Origin: JBGSST01 sp041736915
GTDB taxonomy: Bacteria; Bdellovibrionota; FAC87; UBA2466
Assembly: GCA_041736915.1 (NCBI GenBank)
Contig: JBGSST010000399.1
Location: forward strand, 1 to 23,988
Length of the DNA stretch: 23,988 nucleotides
Reading direction: 5' to 3'
Shown here: one piece after another, positions 1 to 6,961 of the stretch
Layout of the letters: the number at the start of each line of letters is the position of its first letter
Position numbering within the stretch: the first letter of the stretch is position 1
Notes under the pieces: generated by a model
The model's input: the letters and a program-made list of their open reading frames with translations, nothing else
Told to the model about the DNA's origin: nothing
Database searches by the model: none
Made by a program: the position numbers and the translations under genes

Positions 1-1176
1 TCCGAATTTCTTTCCGTTAATGAAGACCGAGGGCGTACCACCAATTCCTAGCTCTTTGCCCAGGCTGATGTCTTGCTCGGTATTTTTGATCGCCGCCGCA
101 TCCTTCTGGCAGGCGTCGTACTCGGCCGCGGTAAAGATGTCCTTGAGCTGCGACTTGATGTAGTCCGTGCCCTTCTTGATATCTTCTTCATCCATGTTCA
201 AGAACACGCGATCGTGAAACTCCCAGAACTTTCCTTTTTTCTTCGCGCAGTAGCCTAGGCGGGCTAGCTCGCAGGCGTGCTGGTGAAGCTGGTACTGCAG
301 CAGCGAGTTGCAGCTCGAATCGAGCGGGAAATGCTTGAAGACCAAAAACACGCGGTCCTGAATCGGGTGCAGGGCCGAGCTCATGGTAAAGGCCGCCTTG
401 CGGCAGTGCGGGCACTCGAAATCACTGAACACGGTAACCCGGACGCGCGACGAGGGGTTGCCCATCGTGCCGTCCCCGTCTTTGAACTCGATGTTCTTGA
501 TGGGCAGTTTCTTCCAGCTTTCCAGGAACTGGGCCATGGCGTCTTCGACCTTCTCCTGTTGGGGAGAATCAGTACGCACGAACGACGGAACCAGCGCCAC
601 CATGGTGATCGTGCCAAGCACGCCAACGAGAACGATGACCAGCGAAGGAACCGATACGGCCCCATCCCCACCGAACCGGATGGCCCGCTTGATCTTGCCC
701 AAAGAGAACTTTCCCTCCGGCACGAATGACTGCACGGTGCCGACGAGCAACAGGATGTTGCAAACGTAAGTCAGCAGGCAGAAGAGGCAATACTTCCCTA
801 TCGAGAAAACCTGAATGCCTAACAAATACATGTCGATAGCCAGCGCCACCAGCAGCAGGGCCACGAGTGAGGAGCTGAGCAGCCCCACCTTCCGGCGTCC
901 CGATGGGGCGGTCAGTAAAACGAAGAGACAGAAGGCAAACCAGACCGCTCCGATCCCCGCCAGCGGAATACCGCCGATCGCGGAGTAAGCGCTCGAATCG
1001 ATGACTTCGCAGTTGAAGGCGCCGCCCAGGCTACACAGGCTGGGCCCTCCTTGGATTCCCGCTTTGAGTCGAGTATGTTGCACGAGAAGGTAAAGGCTCA
1101 GCAGAATGCCGATTAAGGCACTGAGTACTGCCGTCCAATACCACTTTTGAGAGCTATTTTTTCCGGTGGTAGACAC
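1..1176 (-). CDS. VKOR-DsbA fusion disulfide oxidoreductase (3' end cut by window edge)
   Basis: Predicted inner-membrane enzyme that makes disulfide bonds in exported proteins. Its VKOR half would pass electrons to quinone and its thioredoxin half would oxidise substrates in the periplasm. Reading the minus strand from GTG 1176 gives an open frame to the window edge (392 codons, no stop). Residues 13-32, about 73-90 and 95-115 are hydrophobic helices. Loop cysteines are C48 and C56, followed by the VKOR-type S/Y/G-P pattern, and the active-site motif is C130-L-F-C133. A further membrane segment lies near residues 190-208. A DsbA-like domain follows with C255-P-H-C258 and a late GGTP segment carrying the probable cis-proline close to the edge. 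VKOR-thioredoxin fusions are a known bacterial replacement for DsbB/DsbA. GTG 1176 is preferred because GATAAT lies 6 nt upstream and no ribosome binding site is visible. Only the extreme C-terminus is missing. Confidence 0.9.
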   Translation of the reverse strand, partial: MSTTGKNSSQKWYWTAVLSALIGILLSLYLLVQHTRLKAGIQGGPSLCSLGGAFNCEVIDSSAYSAIGGIPLAGIGAVWFAFCLFVLLTAPSGRRKVGLLSSSLVALLLVALAIDMYLLGIQVFSIGKYCLFCLLTYVCNILLLVGTVQSFVPEGKFSLGKIKRAIRFGGDGAVSVPSLVIVLVGVLGTITMVALVPSFVRTDSPQQEKVEDAMAQFLESWKKLPIKNIEFKDGDGTMGNPSSRVRVTVFSDFECPHCRKAAFTMSSALHPIQDRVFLVFKHFPLDSSCNSLLQYQLHQHACELARLGYCAKKKGKFWEFHDRVFLNMDEEDIKKGTDYIKSQLKDIFTAAEYDACQKDAAAIKNTEQDISLGKELGIGGTPSVFINGKKFG

Positions 1177-1178
1177 GC

Positions 1179-2309
1179 TTGGATTATCCAAGAAAGAAAG
1201 TAGGCAGGCAATTGAAACAAAAAGACGAAAACGCTCCTGACCCGTCGGAACTCACCGATCACGGAGTCGAAATCGCGGCGGAAAAAGGCACGACCTGGGA
1301 AGAGGTCGAAAAGTTAGTGCATCAAATGGCCACCGAAGGCCAAAAGCCCGGACAAGCCGGCCTCGTGAGCGATATTTTCCGCTCGGCCGTCAAACTGGCA
1401 AAGGATGCCCCCGGCACTTTGAATTTGAAGATTGCGGCGACTACGTTGCGCGAACTGCGGTTCTCGTTCAAGACGTTTAGCTCGCACCGCTCGAACCCCA
1501 AGATTACGATGTTCGGATCGGCCCGCGTGCCGGTCGGAACGGAAGCTTACAACCTGGCCAAGGCGTTTGCCGCCGAAGCGGTGAAACGCAAGTTCATGAT
1601 CATCACGGGCGGTGGCCCGGGCATCATGCAGGCGGGTAACGAAGGCGCCGAAAACCAGGGCGGCTTCGGCTTGAACATCAAGCTGCCGTTCGAGCAAACG
1701 GCCAACCCGTTCATCGACGCCAAAGGGCGCTTGATCAACTACAAATACTTCTTCACCCGGAAACTTTTCCTCGTGAAGGAGGCCTCGGCGTTCGCGTTCT
1801 TCCCGGGCGGCTTCGGCACCTTCGACGAAGCGTTCGAAGTGCTGACGCTACTGCAAACCTGCAAAACGAACATCATCCCCATCGTGCTCGTCGAGCCCGC
1901 GGGCTACGGCTTTTGGACGGAGTGGGAGAAGTTCCTGAAGGAAGTCGTGCTGAAAAAGGGCTTCGTGGCCGCGAGTGACTTCAACTTGATGAAGATCATC
2001 CACACGCCGAAGGAAGCCATCGATCACATCGAGCACTTCTACAAAGTGTTCCACTCGATGCGTTTCGTGCGCCACCTCTCGGTGCTGCGCTTGAAAAAGG
2101 CGCCGACCGCGGAAGTGATGAAAAAGATCAACTCCATGCAGGAGTTCAAGCACCTCTCGATGGGCGAAGAGATCAAGCTCTCGAAGGCCTTACCGGAAGA
2201 AGGCAACGAGCCGGACATCGCGGATTTGCCGCGCCTGGTTCTGCCGTTCGACCGCAAGGACATCGGGTCGCTGCGTAAGCTGATCGATTTCATGAACGAC
2301 CACGCTTAA
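1179..2309 (+). CDS. LOG-family Rossmann-fold protein (TIGR00730-like)
   Basis: Member of the LOG / 'lysine decarboxylase-like' family. Characterised relatives are nucleotide 5'-monophosphate phosphoribohydrolases, as in cytokinin activation, or nucleosidases such as PpnN. The diagnostic motifs are FGSAR at residues 112-116, GGGPGIMQA at 144-152 and PGGFGTFDE at 209-217. At 376 residues it is much longer than the 180-200 residue LOG core, with an acidic, charged N-terminal region of about 100 residues and a basic helical C-terminal region. The substrate cannot be told from sequence. The start is unresolved. TTG 1179 gives the longest frame, but TTG 1212 has an AGG-rich stretch (1202-1208) just upstream, and a weak promoter-like pair (TTGAGA 1147-1152, TAGACA 1170-1175) would place the transcript start after 1179. 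It begins 2 bp from the divergent VKOR-DsbA gene. Confidence 0.9.
   Translation: MDYPRKKVGRQLKQKDENAPDPSELTDHGVEIAAEKGTTWEEVEKLVHQMATEGQKPGQAGLVSDIFRSAVKLAKDAPGTLNLKIAATTLRELRFSFKTFSSHRSNPKITMFGSARVPVGTEAYNLAKAFAAEAVKRKFMIITGGGPGIMQAGNEGAENQGGFGLNIKLPFEQTANPFIDAKGRLINYKYFFTRKLFLVKEASAFAFFPGGFGTFDEAFEVLTLLQTCKTNIIPIVLVEPAGYGFWTEWEKFLKEVVLKKGFVAASDFNLMKIIHTPKEAIDHIEHFYKVFHSMRFVRHLSVLRLKKAPTAEVMKKINSMQEFKHLSMGEEIKLSKALPEEGNEPDIADLPRLVLPFDRKDIGSLRKLIDFMNDHA
1183..1211 (-). promoter_or_regulatory. Promoter of VKOR-DsbA gene, probably leaderless
   Basis: Read on the minus strand, TTGCCT (1206-1211) is followed by a 17-nt spacer and GATAAT (1183-1188). Six nucleotides later comes GTG at 1176. With normal -10 to start-site spacing, transcription would begin at or next to the start codon. 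No Shine-Dalgarno sequence is present. Confidence 0.55.
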
Positions 2310-2329
2310 CGAGGGCAGTTCCGGGGAAG

Positions 2330-2338
2330 TGATATAAT
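2330..2338 (+). promoter_or_regulatory. Extended -10 promoter abutting the glycosyltransferase start
   Basis: TG-A-TATAAT at 2330-2338 is a perfect extended -10 element, which can work without a good -35. The hexamer ends 6 nt before GTG 2345 and no ribosome binding site lies between. This predicts a leaderless transcript that starts the glycosyltransferase-ftsQ unit independently of the upstream LOG gene. Confidence 0.6.
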
Positions 2339-2344
2339 TTCCCG

Positions 2345-3367
2345 GTGCTACCCCTAAAGGTAATCCTCGGCCACGATCTGCATCCCTGGGAACGCGAGGT
2401 GTTCTCGCCGATCGTCGACGGTTTACGTCGTTATTTCGAAGTCGAGACCACGGATTTGCTTCCCTCGCGCGAGCTTAAAGCGCGAACGGGCGGAGTGTGG
2501 TTCGTGACCCGTGGCTGGAAAGAAGCCACGCGGCGCTTACGTGATCTGCCGCCGGACGCGCCGGCCTTGATCACCGTGCTAGACACGACGCCCACGCAGG
2601 CTTCGTGGCACTCGTTACTTTGGGAAAAATGGGAGACCCCTCCCCCCAATCACCGATTCTTATGCCTGAGTCCGTTCACGTTCCGGTTCCTCGCCGACAT
2701 TCGCGGCGTGCCGAAAACGCAGCTGCACTTTTGTCCGCTGCCGTTCTCGCCTACGCACCGCGAACCGCGGCCGGCCTCCGGACTGATTCGCCCCGGCTTG
2801 AGCGTTGGCACCTTTTCCAAATTCACCGCCGAAAACAACTTTCACCACGTGATGACGGTGGCCCACTACGTTTCGCAGAAAAGCCCCACCGTGGAGTTTA
2901 CGTTGATGGGTTACGGGCCGCTCACCAAACACCTGCGTAATCTCGTGGGATCGCTGGGGCTCGAAAAGACCGTCAAGATCAAGGAAACGACGCACGTCGA
3001 AGAGATCCAAAACCTCGACCTCTTTTTGTACATTCCCGTGCGCAACGATCACTTCATGCCGCTGCTTTACGCGGCCCAGTACGGGTTGCCGGTGATCGCC
3101 AACGAGCTTCCGGGCATCGAGGACTACATCTTGGAAGGGCGCACCGGTTTCATTACGCCGCCGCACGACACGAAGACCCTGGGCGAGCTGATCCTGCGCA
3201 TGGAGACGAGCCCCGAGCTGAAGAGCGGCATCGCTACCTCTCTGCGTCAGCACCTTACTTCGCAGTATCCCACCTCACTCGCGGCCGACAGCTTGGCGCG
3301 CGTACTGGGAGCGCGACTAGGGTCCGCCGAGACCGAGGCCGACAAGGCGGTTTCGCTCGCCTCATGA
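2345..3367 (+). CDS. GT4-like glycosyltransferase, degenerate active site, coupled to ftsQ
   Basis: GT-B fold protein of 340 residues resembling glycosyltransferase family 4. The N-terminal half (1-145) is divergent. The C-terminal half carries the family's Rossmann pattern: a VGTFSKFTAENN strand-loop near 154-165, an FTLMGYGP segment near 185-192, and the donor-site region MPLLYAAQYGLPVIANELPG at 238-257. The usual GT4 EX7E acidic pair aligns with N234 and Y242, so a classical retaining mechanism is doubtful. It may be altered in donor use or be a pseudoenzyme. No signal peptide or membrane segment is seen, so it is probably cytoplasmic. Its TGA (3365-3367) overlaps the ftsQ ATG (3364) by 4 nt, which implies translational coupling to cell division. 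The start is GTG 2345, 6 nt after TATAAT. The sugar and acceptor are unknown, but a role linked to cell wall or division is suggested by context. Confidence 0.8.
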   Translation: MLPLKVILGHDLHPWEREVFSPIVDGLRRYFEVETTDLLPSRELKARTGGVWFVTRGWKEATRRLRDLPPDAPALITVLDTTPTQASWHSLLWEKWETPPPNHRFLCLSPFTFRFLADIRGVPKTQLHFCPLPFSPTHREPRPASGLIRPGLSVGTFSKFTAENNFHHVMTVAHYVSQKSPTVEFTLMGYGPLTKHLRNLVGSLGLEKTVKIKETTHVEEIQNLDLFLYIPVRNDHFMPLLYAAQYGLPVIANELPGIEDYILEGRTGFITPPHDTKTLGELILRMETSPELKSGIATSLRQHLTSQYPTSLAADSLARVLGARLGSAETEADKAVSLAS

Positions 3368-4146
3368 TTTACACCAAGCAAGCAGCTGGCTCCTCCGTTT
3401 CGCAAAATTCCGTCACGAAGCTGCGCAAATGGGTAGCGAGAATCATTTTGCTCGGCCTCATCGTGGGCGGTTTGCTTTTCTTGCCGCTGGGGCGCTGGAT
3501 CGAAAGTATTCCGTGGTTTCACATCAAGCACGTCATCGTCGAAGCGGAAGCCCCAATCACCGAGAAAGAGATCCGCGACTCGCTGCCAATCGGCGACAAA
3601 ACCAGCCTCGTGACTCTCGATGCCGAGTCGGTGGTGCTACGGCTAAAGAGCTTGATCTGGGTAGACCAGGCCATCGTGAAGAAGGAATTTCCGAATCGCC
3701 TTTTCGTGCGCGCCACCCCGCGCGTGGTGTCGGCAATCTGGATCCGCGACGGAGAGCCGCATTACCTCGATTCCCGAGGGGTGCTCATCGAGCGTATCGA
3801 TCGCCGGCCGCTTACCGCCCTGCGCTTGCCCATCATCACGCAGGAGCCTAGCGCCGCCGCCTCGCCGTGGAGCAAGGCCCAGGTTTTGGAGACCGTTCAC
3901 CGCATTCAGCGGTCGCTCGAGCCGGACTTTCTCGTGTCGGAGCTCAATCTCGATCGGTATCCTTATTTCCGAATTTTTCTCACGCCGATTCCCGTCGAAG
4001 TGCTGTTTGATTTCGAAACCTGGTCGACCCAACTTCCCTACCTCGTTTTGCTCCTGCGTCATCCACCCCTCCAAACCGCCCAACCCCGGAAGATCAATTT
4101 GATTTTCCCGAAGAAAACCATTGTCACACCCCACGAAAATAAATAA
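3364..4146 (+). CDS. ftsQ: Cell division protein FtsQ
   Basis: Bitopic inner-membrane divisome protein that links early cytoplasmic proteins to the septal wall synthesis complex (FtsL/FtsB in known systems). It has 260 residues, a normal length. There is a short basic cytoplasmic N-terminus (1-23), one membrane helix (about 24-41), then a POTRA domain at about 52-118 beginning FHIKHVIVE and ending with the typical pattern of a Pro-Asn-Arg-Leu strand, an ATPR turn and a W at 126. A beta domain follows to about 240. Overall identity is low, as usual for FtsQ, so the call rests on topology, POTRA pattern and position directly before ftsA-ftsZ. It starts inside the stop of the glycosyltransferase gene (ATGA overlap) with no ribosome binding site. 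No murC, murB or ddl lies beside it, unlike many dcw clusters. Confidence 0.87.
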   Translation: MIYTKQAAGSSVSQNSVTKLRKWVARIILLGLIVGGLLFLPLGRWIESIPWFHIKHVIVEAEAPITEKEIRDSLPIGDKTSLVTLDAESVVLRLKSLIWVDQAIVKKEFPNRLFVRATPRVVSAIWIRDGEPHYLDSRGVLIERIDRRPLTALRLPIITQEPSAAASPWSKAQVLETVHRIQRSLEPDFLVSELNLDRYPYFRIFLTPIPVEVLFDFETWSTQLPYLVLLLRHPPLQTAQPRKINLIFPKKTIVTPHENK

Positions 4147-4177
4147 AGTTACGTCGAAGAGTACTATTCGTTCGCTT

Positions 4178-4206
4178 TTTCAAGCAGTTTAAGCAGTTTT
4201 AAAAAT
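4178..4206 (+). promoter_or_regulatory. Possible ftsA promoter
   Basis: TTTTCA (4178-4183), a 17-nt spacer and TAAAAA (4201-4206) lie in the AT-rich stretch between ftsQ and ftsA. Each hexamer matches the sigma-70 consensus at four of six positions, so this is only a candidate. It overlaps a 9-bp tandem repeat. Confidence 0.3.
4183..4200 (+). repeat. Two tandem copies of a 9-bp unit
   Basis: AAGCAGTTT occurs twice head to tail (4183-4191 and 4192-4200) in the ftsQ-ftsA gap, inside a candidate promoter spacer. It could be chance, a direct-repeat operator or a replication slip. Confidence 0.5.
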
Positions 4207-4219
4207 TAACATCGCGTGA

Positions 4220-4242
4220 GGGACCTCCCCGTCGGTCCTTTG
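4220..4242 (+). other. Small hairpin in the ftsA leader
   Basis: AGGGACC (4220-4226) can pair with GGTCCTT (4235-4241), including one G-U pair, around an 8-nt loop. Only three T follow, so it is a weak terminator or attenuator at best. It lies 48 nt before the ftsA ATG. Confidence 0.35.
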
Positions 4243-4289
4243 TCACATCTGGTCGTTTGTCCTCGCGCCTAAGTAAAAGGGTGGCCACC

Positions 4290-5543
4290 ATGCCAATCCC
4301 AAAACGGACGACGGAAAAAGCGCGAGGCCTCTACGTGGGCCTCGACTTAGGTACGACGAAAATCAGTTTAATTGCCGCTAAAATGGGCCCCGACTCGTTA
4401 GAGATCGTCGGCCACGCGCAGGTCCCCTTCTCGGGACTGCGAAAAGGGGCGGTGACGAATATCCCGGCCACGGTGGATGCGATCAAGAAAGTGGTGCAGC
4501 AGGCCGAGCATATGTGCGGCTCGTCCCTCACCCACGCCGCCATCTCCATCGCGGGCACTCACATCAAGGGTTTCAACAGCACGGGCGTAGTCGCGGTGAA
4601 AGGTAACGAAGTTACCGAAAGCGACGTCGAGCGCGCCATGGACGCATCATCAGCCATCGCCTTTCCGCCGGATCGCGAGCGGGTTCACACCCTGAGCCAA
4701 GAGTTCATCGTGAACGACCAAGAAGGGGTAAAAGACCCCGTGGGCATGGCGGGCGTGCGGCTCGAAGCCCGCGTGCACATCGTCACCGCCTCGCTCACTA
4801 ACCTGCAGAACCTCGCGAAGTGCGCGGAGCTTTCGGGGCTCAACCTCGACGGATTCGTGCTCGACTCCATCGCCGTGGGCGACGCCGTACTGACGGCCGA
4901 CGAAAAAGAGTTGGGCGTGGCGCTCATCGACGTGGGCGGCTCGGCGACGAGCCTCGCCATCTACCAGCGCGGCACGATCGTGCACACGGCTACGCTGCAA
5001 ATCGGCAGCGCCCATATCACGAACGACATCGCGGTGGGCCTGCGCACCACGATTCAGGACGCGGAACGGATCAAGATCGAGCACGGTTCGACCACCGCGG
5101 AAGTCGGCGACGAGAACACCAAGATTCAAATCCCGTTACTCGGCGGTAAGCACCGCGAAGTGGCCAAGAAAGACCTGGTCAATATCGTGGAAGCCCGCGT
5201 GGAAGAGCTGCTGAATCTGGTTGCCCAAGAGATCGACCACAGCGGCTACCGTAACATCCTCTCCACCGGGGTTGTCCTTACCGGCGGCGGCGCGTTGCTG
5301 AAGGGGATCCCTGAGTTTTCGGAGTACATCCTCGAAGTGCCAACGCGGCGAGGGGCTCCGGTGGGAATCGGCGGACTGGCCGAAGGGGTGACTCACCCCT
5401 CGTACGCCACGGCCATCGGCATGGCGACCTACGCCCTCCGCAACAATCTTCGCTCCAAAGTGTCTCCGGAACCGGAGAAGCGCAATTTTCAGTTCGAGCG
5501 TGCACTGACGAAGGTGAAGAATTGGATCGAAGACGTGTTTTAA
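4290..5543 (+). CDS. ftsA: Cell division protein FtsA
   Basis: Actin-like ATPase that tethers FtsZ polymers to the inner membrane and recruits later divisome proteins. It has 417 residues from ATG 4290. This start is chosen over the longer TTG frame because AAGGGTGG (4277-4284) is placed as a ribosome binding site. The phosphate-1 motif LDLGTTK is at residues 18-24. The 1C/SHS2 insertion characteristic of FtsA spans roughly 90-170. The phosphate-2 motif IDVGGS is near 214-219, and the adenosine motif LTGGGALLKG is near 330-339. The last 15 residues form an amphipathic helix ending in KVKNWIEDVF, the membrane-targeting sequence. It lies between ftsQ and ftsZ on the same strand, 143 nt and 128 nt from them. 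Confidence 0.97.
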   Translation: MPIPKRTTEKARGLYVGLDLGTTKISLIAAKMGPDSLEIVGHAQVPFSGLRKGAVTNIPATVDAIKKVVQQAEHMCGSSLTHAAISIAGTHIKGFNSTGVVAVKGNEVTESDVERAMDASSAIAFPPDRERVHTLSQEFIVNDQEGVKDPVGMAGVRLEARVHIVTASLTNLQNLAKCAELSGLNLDGFVLDSIAVGDAVLTADEKELGVALIDVGGSATSLAIYQRGTIVHTATLQIGSAHITNDIAVGLRTTIQDAERIKIEHGSTTAEVGDENTKIQIPLLGGKHREVAKKDLVNIVEARVEELLNLVAQEIDHSGYRNILSTGVVLTGGGALLKGIPEFSEYILEVPTRRGAPVGIGGLAEGVTHPSYATAIGMATYALRNNLRSKVSPEPEKRNFQFERALTKVKNWIEDVF

Positions 5544-5548
5544 ACGGA

Positions 5549-5628
5549 GCGAGGGTCGCATTTGAGTAATTTGCGTGCGGGCGGCGCAAGCCGACCGCCT
5601 CAGCAAATGGCTCAAATACGGCCCTCGC
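5549..5628 (+). other. Long stem-loop between ftsA and ftsZ
   Basis: The 26-nt arm at 5549-5574 pairs with 5603-5628: 22 Watson-Crick pairs, 2 G-U pairs and 2 mismatches. Inside, GCGG (5577-5580) pairs with CCGC (5595-5598) and CGGC (5582-5585) with GCCG (5590-5593), capped by a GCAA tetraloop (5586-5589) of the GNRA type. No T-run follows, so it is not a standard terminator. The paired G-U positions suggest folding as RNA read on the plus strand. It begins 5 nt after the ftsA stop and ends 32 nt before the ftsZ ribosome binding site. It could be an RNase III or stability element setting FtsA:FtsZ ratios, or a small dispersed palindromic repeat. Confidence 0.8.
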
Positions 5629-5660
5629 GGACGAGGCAAAACTTTTTACAGGCTTTTCAT

Positions 5661-5667
5661 AAGGAGG
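5661..5667 (+). promoter_or_regulatory. Strong ribosome binding site of ftsZ
   Basis: AAGGAGG stands 4 nt before the ftsZ ATG. It is a near-perfect Shine-Dalgarno sequence and the strongest in the window, which fits the high demand for FtsZ and fixes its start. Confidence 0.85.
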
Positions 5668-5671
5668 CCCG

Positions 5672-6868
5672 ATGTTCGAAATCGAAGAAAAACAGTCGGT
5701 ACTTGGCGCCAAGATAAAGGTTATCGGTGTCGGCGGCGGCGGAACGAATGCCGTGACCACGATGATCAATCTCGGTCTCAATGGGGTCGACTTCATCGCG
5801 GCCAACACGGACAACCAGGCGTTGTTCGTTCATCCCGCTCCCCACAAGATTCAGCTCGGCAACGAGCTGACCAAGGGGCTGGGTGCTGGCGCGAATCCTG
5901 AAGTCGGCAAAAAAGCGGCTCTCGAAGATTGCTCCCGCATCGCGGAAGCGCTCTACGGCGCCGACATGGTGTTCATCACCGCCGGAATGGGCGGCGGCAC
6001 CGGAACCGGTGGCGCTCCGGTCATCGCGAACATCGCTAAAGAAGCGGGCGCGTTGACGGTTGGCGTGGTGACCAAGCCGTTCAACTTCGAAGGCAAGAAG
6101 CGCCGCAAGAATGCGGACAAGGGCATCGCCGAGCTGAAAGAAGCCGTCGACACCCTTATCTGCATCCCGAACCAGCGCCTGCTCTACATCGCCAACGAGA
6201 CCACCACGATGCTCGACTGCTTCAAAAAGGCAGACGAGGTGTTGTTCCAGGCCGTCAAAGGTATCTCGGACCTCATCAACATTCGTGGTCTCATCAACCT
6301 CGACTTCGCCGACGTACGCACCGTGATGGCGAACAAAGGTTTGGCGCTGATGGGCACGGGCTCCGCCAGCGGTGAGAACCGGGCGATTGAAGCGGCCCGC
6401 CGGGCCATTTCGTCTCCGCTGCTCGAAGATATCGCCATCAAGGGCGCGACGGGCATCATCATCAACATCACGGGTGGCTCGGACCTTACGCTGTTCGAGG
6501 TGAACGAAGCTTCTTCGCTCATCACGGAAGAAGCGCACGAGGATGCCGAAATCATCTTCGGCTCGGTCATCGACGAGAACCTGCAAGACGAGGTTCGCGT
6601 AACGGTAATCGCCACGGGCTTCAACCCGGTGGTGCAGGAAGAGGCGATGAATCGCACGGAAACCGTGCAGCCCCCCCCGCAGCAGGCTCCGCTCGAGCAA
6701 GCTCAGCTGTCGCCCCAGGCCAACCAGGTATCGCAGCCGGTGCAAAAAACCGAAGGCGGACCGGCCGACCTGAAGCACGCTCGTCAGATGGCGCGGGAGA
6801 TTGGGAAACGTTTCTTCGAAACCGAAGAGTACGACATCCCGACGTTCCTTCGCCGTCCGAACGATTAA
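5672..6868 (+). CDS. ftsZ: Cell division GTPase FtsZ
   Basis: Tubulin homologue that polymerises into the Z ring at mid-cell. It has 398 residues. The nucleotide site is intact: GGGGTNAV at 21-28, and the tubulin signature GGGTGTGGAP at 107-116. The T7 catalytic loop NLDFAD at 209-214 supplies N209, D211 and D214 to the neighbouring subunit. The GTPase and C-terminal domains end near residue 320. A Pro/Gln-rich flexible linker (about 325-365) follows. The C-terminal conserved peptide DIPTFLRR (388-395) is the usual docking site for FtsA and other partners. The start is fixed by AAGGAGG at 5661-5667. It is the last gene of the division block and is followed by a strong terminator. A long antisense frame over it is a codon-bias shadow. 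Confidence 0.99.
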   Translation: MFEIEEKQSVLGAKIKVIGVGGGGTNAVTTMINLGLNGVDFIAANTDNQALFVHPAPHKIQLGNELTKGLGAGANPEVGKKAALEDCSRIAEALYGADMVFITAGMGGGTGTGGAPVIANIAKEAGALTVGVVTKPFNFEGKKRRKNADKGIAELKEAVDTLICIPNQRLLYIANETTTMLDCFKKADEVLFQAVKGISDLINIRGLINLDFADVRTVMANKGLALMGTGSASGENRAIEAARRAISSPLLEDIAIKGATGIIINITGGSDLTLFEVNEASSLITEEAHEDAEIIFGSVIDENLQDEVRVTVIATGFNPVVQEEAMNRTETVQPPPQQAPLEQAQLSPQANQVSQPVQKTEGGPADLKHARQMAREIGKRFFETEEYDIPTFLRRPND

Positions 6869-6890
6869 TCGCTCCGGACTAGATAATCAG

Positions 6891-6922
6891 AAGCCCCGGC
6901 GGGAATCCGCCGGGGCTTTTTT
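6891..6922 (+). terminator. Intrinsic terminator of ftsZ
   Basis: GCCCCGGCGG (6893-6902) pairs perfectly with CCGCCGGGGC (6907-6916) around a GAAT loop, and six T follow (6917-6922). It lies 22 nt after the ftsZ stop, in the gap between convergent genes. The minus-strand side has only a short T-run, so it acts mainly on ftsZ. Confidence 0.95.
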
Positions 6923-6961
6923 ATTTCGTACGTCCGCGTCCGGTGAATGAAGCTATTCGTT

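Noticed and set aside
188..790. Several short frames on both strands at the left end
   Set aside because: All are shadows of the VKOR-DsbA gene, whose frame has no stop before the window edge and carries CLFC and CPHC motifs.
2660..3253. 197-codon minus-strand frame inside the glycosyltransferase gene
   Set aside because: Composition is His/Arg/Val-rich without motifs, and the plus-strand frame has GT4-like features and overlaps ftsQ correctly.
4220..4242. Intrinsic terminator between ftsQ and ftsA
   Set aside because: The stem includes a G-U pair, the loop is 8 nt and only three T follow, so it is listed as a hairpin rather than a terminator.
5549..5628. Retron or riboswitch at the ftsA-ftsZ gap
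   Set aside because: No reverse transcriptase is nearby and the shape is a single long hairpin without a known aptamer layout.
5657..6778. 373-codon open frame antisense to ftsZ
   Set aside because: It lies wholly inside ftsZ, has an Arg/Val/Asp-rich composition typical of a shadow frame in GC-rich DNA, and shows no domain. ftsZ is certain.
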